Assembly: GCA_007133205.1 (NCBI GenBank)
Contig: SLND01000073.1
Location: forward strand, 1-39,026
DNA from: Natronospiraceae bacterium
GTDB lineage: Bacteria; Pseudomonadota; Gammaproteobacteria; Natronospirales; Natronospiraceae
Length of the DNA stretch: 39,026 bases
Direction: 5' to 3'
Shown: one piece after another, positions 35,409-39,026 of the stretch
Layout of the letters: every line of letters starts with the position of its first letter
Numbering within the stretch: the stretch's first letter is position 1
Program-made: the position numbers and the translations under genes
Notes under the pieces: generated by a model
Told to the model about the DNA's origin: nothing
Databases searched by the model: none
What the model saw: only the letters and a program-made list of their open reading frames with translations

Positions 35409-37544
35409 TCAGGACGCTGTCTCGATCAGCCAGTATCGTGCCCGGGTCGTACGATACACGTCCTCGGGTCGGAACGACCTGCTGATTTCACGGCAGCGAA
35501 AACGTTCTCCGTGCGGCACCCGAGGTTCGAACTCCGGAGCGGAAACGAACAAGAGCATTTCGCCCTTCGGAGACAAGCGCCCGGGGCAGCTGTCCAGTTG
35601 TCGTTGAAACATCGAGAGCGCTGCGTTTCCGGCTTTGCCAGAGCCTGTTTCCGGCAGTGCAAGCAGGATGTGATCCCACCGATCGGGGTCGACGCAATTC
35701 GTCCAGGTGTCGTGACCCGCGACGCGGACCCGGTACGTAGTTCCCTTGAGGCGATTAAGTTTGCCCTGCTCTCGGGCCCAACGTGCGTCATGCTCTGAGT
35801 CGACCAGTGTGAGGGTCTCGCGTGCGCCGCCAAGGGCGGCGCGAACTGCAGCCGCTCCCGCGTCGGCGAACAGGATCAGTACGCTTTGGCCTGCAGCGCC
35901 GCGGGCGAGATGCTCACGGAGGTGACGCTGGCGAAGATCGAGCCCCGTTTCCTCCGGGTTCGCAGGCCATGTCCTGAATACCGCATCGCCTTCACGTACT
36001 TGGCATGTGAGAGAGTCATCCGGAGTCTGGCCGGGGACGCAGACATGGACACGTTCAGGTGGTGTTCCGGTGACTCGCCCTGCAGCTTCCACCAGCCCGG
36101 CGAGGCGCGCCTGTTTATCCATGGTGGCTCGATGCTCGGGCTCATTGCTGGAGCTACCTCCGCCTGCCTTGCCGCGGCCGCGTGCCGGTTGGACCTTGAT
36201 ACGCAAGTTGCTCCCCAATTGTTCGACGCACAGCGGGAAATCGGGCAGATCATGATCGAACAGGCGCACCGCATCGGTTTGCCAGTTTCGTGCCTTGCGG
36301 CGCAGGTGCTTGAGGTTCTTTTCCAGGCGATTGACCGCATCCCGTGCGGCATTCTCCCGGTCGTCCAAGGCCCGTGTCAGTTGCAACAGATGACAGTCCA
36401 GCCCGCCATTGCGGGTGGTCTGAATCTGTTCAAAACGCATGCCGGAGGGTTGCAGGTGATTCGGGTCACCGCACAGCAGCCAGGCGTCGGGAGAATGAGT
36501 ACCGCTGCGGAGCATTCTCCCCAGGCTCGCGGCCAGTTGCAGCACGTCGCCTCGGTTGCCGATGCGCTCGCCGTAGGGCAGGTTGCCGACCACCACGCCG
36601 GGCCCGCCCGGCGCGCTGCCTCGCGCGGCGGGTCGGTGGGCCACCACCAGGTCTTCCGCGACTCCGGCGGCCTCGGCATTGGCCCTTGCCTGGGAGACAG
36701 CGGTGCTGTCGGCATCGCTGCCGATGATGCGTCCGGTGAATTCATTGTCGTCCCCGTCGCGGGCCTGACGACACTGCTCCTGCCACAGCTCCGGCTGGTG
36801 GACGGGCCAACCGGCAAAGCCCCAGGGCCGTCCCGGGTCCCGCGCCGGGCGCCCGAGGGCCATCAGCGCGGCTTCGATCACCAGGGTGCCGGAGCCGCAG
36901 ACCGGGTCCAGCAGGTGCTGGCCCTCGGCCGCGCGCCGGGGCCAGTCCGCCGCGATCAGCAGCGCCGCGGCCAGGTGTTCCTTCATGGGCGCTTCGCCGT
37001 CCTCACTGCGATAGCCGCGCCGATGGAGGCTGCCGGCCCCCAGGTCACGAAAGAGCTGCAGGCGTCCCCGGTGAAAGCGGGCGTGAATGAGCACATCGGG
37101 AAAACTCGGGTCCACATCGGGCCGTTCCCGTCCCGAGGCGCGGATCCGGTCCACGACCGCATCCTTGACCCGCCGCGCCCCGTGGAGGGAGTTGCGCAGC
37201 CAGCCCCCGGTACCCCTGAAATCCACCGCAATGCGCGCGCCATCGGGGATTTCCTTTTCCCAGGCATGCGCCATGGCCGTCTCGTACAGTGCGCCGTCGC
37301 TCCCGGCGGCCCCCTTGTGGATCGGTACCAGCACCCGTCCCGCGGTCCGTGCCAGCAAGAGCACCCGATAGAGGGTCGCGAGGTCAGCACGGGCTTCCAC
37401 GGCCCCCGGCCGGATGTGTTCAATTCCGGCACCGAGTTGTGCCATTTCCTGCGCGACGTATTCGCCCATTCGGGGTGGCCCGAGCACGGTGAAGTCCAGA
37501 TTGGGGAATTCCTTTCCGCCAGTATTGGCTGGCTGGTCGGGCAT
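35409..37544 (-). CDS. rlmL: 23S rRNA methyltransferase RlmKL (RlmK half degenerate)
   Basis: This 711-residue protein has a THUMP domain (YRVLLLARTAGRVLVP and following), then the RlmL methyltransferase with FRGTGGWLRNSLHGARRVKDAVVDRI, motif I DPVCGSGTLVIEAALMALG and the catalytic NLPYGERIG, all intact. This should methylate G2445 of 23S rRNA. The C-terminal RlmK part is recognisable (LFDHDLPDFP, EETGLDLRQRHLREHL, LGGARETLTLVD) but has lost key motifs: the family FSYTGS loop reads FADAGA and the DPPTFS catalytic motif reads ALPETG. Start ATG 37544 has AAGGA at 9 nt and is preferred to the track start. Compare about 702 residues in E. coli. Confidence 0.9.
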   Translation of the reverse strand: MPDQPANTGGKEFPNLDFTVLGPPRMGEYVAQEMAQLGAGIEHIRPGAVEARADLATLYRVLLLARTAGRVLVPIHKGAAGSDGALYETAMAHAWEKEIPDGARIAVDFRGTGGWLRNSLHGARRVKDAVVDRIRASGRERPDVDPSFPDVLIHARFHRGRLQLFRDLGAGSLHRRGYRSEDGEAPMKEHLAAALLIAADWPRRAAEGQHLLDPVCGSGTLVIEAALMALGRPARDPGRPWGFAGWPVHQPELWQEQCRQARDGDDNEFTGRIIGSDADSTAVSQARANAEAAGVAEDLVVAHRPAARGSAPGGPGVVVGNLPYGERIGNRGDVLQLAASLGRMLRSGTHSPDAWLLCGDPNHLQPSGMRFEQIQTTRNGGLDCHLLQLTRALDDRENAARDAVNRLEKNLKHLRRKARNWQTDAVRLFDHDLPDFPLCVEQLGSNLRIKVQPARGRGKAGGGSSSNEPEHRATMDKQARLAGLVEAAGRVTGTPPERVHVCVPGQTPDDSLTCQVREGDAVFRTWPANPEETGLDLRQRHLREHLARGAAGQSVLILFADAGAAAVRAALGGARETLTLVDSEHDARWAREQGKLNRLKGTTYRVRVAGHDTWTNCVDPDRWDHILLALPETGSGKAGNAALSMFQRQLDSCPGRLSPKGEMLLFVSAPEFEPRVPHGERFRCREISRSFRPEDVYRTTRARYWLIETAS

Positions 37545-37717
37545 GCGTATCATTCCTTGCCTTGGCTGAAATTGCCCGCCTGACGGGCTCCTTGACGAGC
37601 GCCTCGGTACAGGGCGAATCACCGTCCGCAAGCCGTAAACCTTACCTGAATGACGGTCGATACGTCCTGAATCGGGTATACGCGACTGCCAAACAGAACA
37701 CCCAGATGGAGGAATAC

Positions 37718-38257
37718 ATGATCAAGCGCCTTTCGAACAGCATCCTGGCCCTGCTGGCCGCCTCGGCCCTGCTGTGTGCCGGCAATGCCCTGGCCGCCAA
37801 CAAGGCGGGCACCTACGTCCAGGGCCACTACGCGGAATTCGACGACAGCGACAACGACGGGTTCGGGATCGCGGGATCCTGGATGGTGCGCGAGGACATC
37901 CGCCTGTTCGGTGAATACACCACCATGGAATTCAGTGACATGGCCGTCCTCGGCGGCGGGTATCGTCTGTTCGCCGATGATCAGTGGTACTTCGAACTGG
38001 GTGCCAGCTATCAGGATTTTGACCTGGATGACGGAGGGCCGGCGGTGCATGGCCTGGTCGATTACGAGCCCATTCCGGATCTCACCCTCACCGGCAAGCT
38101 GGAATACCTGATGTACGACGAGGTCGATGACCAGCTTGTGGTGGGCCTGGGCGTCGACTACGCCTTCACCCCGGAATTCTCGGCCTTCTTCAGCTACGAG
38201 GAGCAGACCGACATCAGCGCCAATATGGGCCGGTTGGGCGTACGCTACGCCTTCTGA
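37718..38257 (+). CDS. Small outer-membrane beta-barrel protein
   Basis: This 179-residue protein has a Sec signal ending NALA (ILALLAASALLCAGNALAA) and then alternating amphipathic strands: AGTYVQGHYAEFDDSD, GFGIAGSWMVREDIRLFGEYTTMEF, WYFELGASYQDFDL, and a C-terminal MGRLGVRYAF ending in Phe. A terminal aromatic residue is the BAM recognition signal of outer-membrane barrels. About eight strands fit an OmpX/OmpA-like barrel. Loops are acidic. The track starts 52 residues early; ATG 37718 has GGAGG at 6 nt. Function is unknown. Confidence 0.85.
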   Translation: MIKRLSNSILALLAASALLCAGNALAANKAGTYVQGHYAEFDDSDNDGFGIAGSWMVREDIRLFGEYTTMEFSDMAVLGGGYRLFADDQWYFELGASYQDFDLDDGGPAVHGLVDYEPIPDLTLTGKLEYLMYDEVDDQLVVGLGVDYAFTPEFSAFFSYEEQTDISANMGRLGVRYAF

Positions 38258-38401
38258 TCAGAGCAGATTCGAGGCCACCATTCGGGAATGGCTTGGGGCC
38301 CCTGGAGTCCGGGTAACCATTGTCGCCGGATGCCTGGTGAGTCCCCCCAAATGGGAGGGCTCCAATGCTGGCCATATTCTGGCGGATGTAATAAGGTTGC
38401 C

Positions 38402-38430
38402 TTGGCTTGGATGGTCGGAAATGGTGTATC
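38402..38430 (+). promoter_or_regulatory. Weak candidate promoter for the second outer-membrane gene
   Basis: TTGGCT and TGTATC are spaced by 17 bp, 86 bp before the ATG at 38517. Both hexamers match consensus only in part. The CCCCCCAAAT element is 49 bp upstream of the -35. Confidence 0.3.
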
Positions 38431-38516
38431 TTGGGGGGAGTGGTTCTGCAGTAACAGGCCAGTCCTGCCGGAAACCGCGATTCCAAATTCATATCTTGTG
38501 CTCGACGGGAGGTTTC

Positions 38517-39026
38517 ATGAGAAAAGCGAACAAGTATCTTTCCTGCATTGCCCTGGCGTTTGTTGTCCTCGGCATGGCCCTGTCCGGCACTGCCCTGGCG
38601 AGTGACCGGGAGGGTGAAATCCGGGCCGGGGGTGGCATCAACCACAACAGTGCGTCCGGTGTGTCCAACGAGATCGGTTTCCAGATCTACGGTGGCTACA
38701 ACTTCGGCGAACTGTTTGGCGTTGATGACCTGGATTTCCTCGTGGAAGGTGGTTACTGGAACTCGGGTATCGAAATCTGTGCGAATTTCGCGTGTACTTC
38801 TACCACCGACGTGGACGGCATCTGGGCCACCGGTGGGGTTGCCTATCGTTTCAGCGATGACATCAGCTTTCTGGGACGCGCCGGCCTCGATTTCGGCGAG
38901 GACGACGGCCTGATGATCGGTGGCGGGGCGGCCTACCACATGAGCGAGGAGCTGGATCTCATTGGTGAGGTGGTGATTCGTGACAATGTCACCTCGCTCC
39001 AGTTCAACGTCACCTACGGATTCTGA
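38517..39026 (+). CDS. Outer-membrane beta-barrel protein
   Basis: This 169-residue protein has a signal peptide (LSCIALAFVVLGMALSGTALA) and strands REGEIRAGGGINHNSAS, GFQIYGGYNFGELFG, FLVEGGYWNSGIEI, ISFLGRAGLDFG, GLMIGGGAAYHM and LQFNVTYGF, ending in Phe. The pattern fits a small Opa/OmpW-type barrel. Two cysteines (CANFAC) in one extracellular loop could form a disulfide. GGGAGG precedes ATG 38517. It lies 259 bp after the preceding barrel gene and has its own upstream region; sequence similarity between the two is low, so they are neighbours rather than an obvious recent duplicate. The stop is at the last base of the window. Confidence 0.85.
   Translation: MRKANKYLSCIALAFVVLGMALSGTALASDREGEIRAGGGINHNSASGVSNEIGFQIYGGYNFGELFGVDDLDFLVEGGYWNSGIEICANFACTSTTDVDGIWATGGVAYRFSDDISFLGRAGLDFGEDDGLMIGGGAAYHMSEELDLIGEVVIRDNVTSLQFNVTYGF

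Noticed and set aside
35570-35640. LPETG-like string in rlmKL (ALPETG), resembling a sortase signal
   Set aside because: It lies inside a cytoplasmic rRNA methyltransferase of a Gram-negative organism, without the hydrophobic and basic tail of sortase substrates.
35886-37583. 565-residue plus-strand ORF
   Set aside because: Antisense of rlmKL, which has intact RlmL motifs.

Overview
The window is about 39 kb of GC-rich bacterial chromosome, densely coding on both strands. It looks like core genome of a gammaproteobacterium. The evidence is the gene order: divergent rhlB / trxA-rho, the ybeZ-ybeY-corC-lnt block, cutA-dsbD, and a long run aroQ-accB-accC-prmA-(DUF3426)-dusB-fis-purH-purD that I recall from Pseudomonas-like genomes. 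Many exported proteins carry acidic stretches (poly-Asp/Glu tail, DDDDD after a lipobox). This would fit a moderately halophilic or haloalkaliphilic lineage such as Ectothiorhodospiraceae-like bacteria, but that placement is inference. I see no phage, transposase, CRISPR, rRNA or tRNA.

Layout, left to right. 1-4222 (minus): PLP aminotransferase, then ybeZ (PhoH-like), ybeY, corC and the start of lnt, with 4-bp overlaps between ybeZ/ybeY and ybeY/corC. 4426-5019 (plus): exported chalcone-isomerase-like protein. 5063-6289 (minus): queD-cysQ. 6441-8110 (plus): PHP phosphoesterase, YdcH-like protein, rpmB-rpmG. 8172-9378 (minus): acidic-tailed lipoprotein overlapping a DUF192 lipoprotein. 9497-11634: DedA protein, DUF2845 protein and an alpha/beta hydrolase. 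11671-11907: a nested inverted repeat between two convergent genes. 11918-13940 (minus): rhlB and a YrfG-like HAD nucleotidase. 14347-16542 (plus): trxA, rho, a small exported protein. 16623-28648 (minus): cutA-dsbD-tlpA-like-aroQ-accB-accC-prmA-DUF3426-dusB-fis-purH-purD. 28773-30545 (minus): serine beta-lactamase-family hydrolase. 30572-33660 (plus): ttcA, then groES-groEL behind a CIRCE operator. 33796-37544 (minus): VWA-like lipoprotein and rlmKL. 37718-39026 (plus): two small outer-membrane beta-barrel proteins.

Functional themes are translation and ribosome maturation (YbeY, RlmKL, PrmA, DusB, TtcA, QueD, L28, L33), RNA turnover and termination (RhlB, Rho, the PHP protein), periplasmic redox (DsbD with a TlpA-like partner), fatty-acid initiation (AccB/AccC), late purine synthesis (PurH/PurD) and chaperonins.

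No whole new defence or biosynthetic system is evident. The observations most worth following are the roughly 237-bp nested inverted repeat at 11671-11907, the eroded RlmK half of RlmKL, a CCCCCCAAAT element shared between the VWA-lipoprotein promoter and an outer-membrane gene, tandem palindromes before dedA, and a perfect CIRCE operator on groESL. Start codons were moved from the ORF track where family length, ribosome-binding sites or overlaps argued for it, and each change is stated in the entry.
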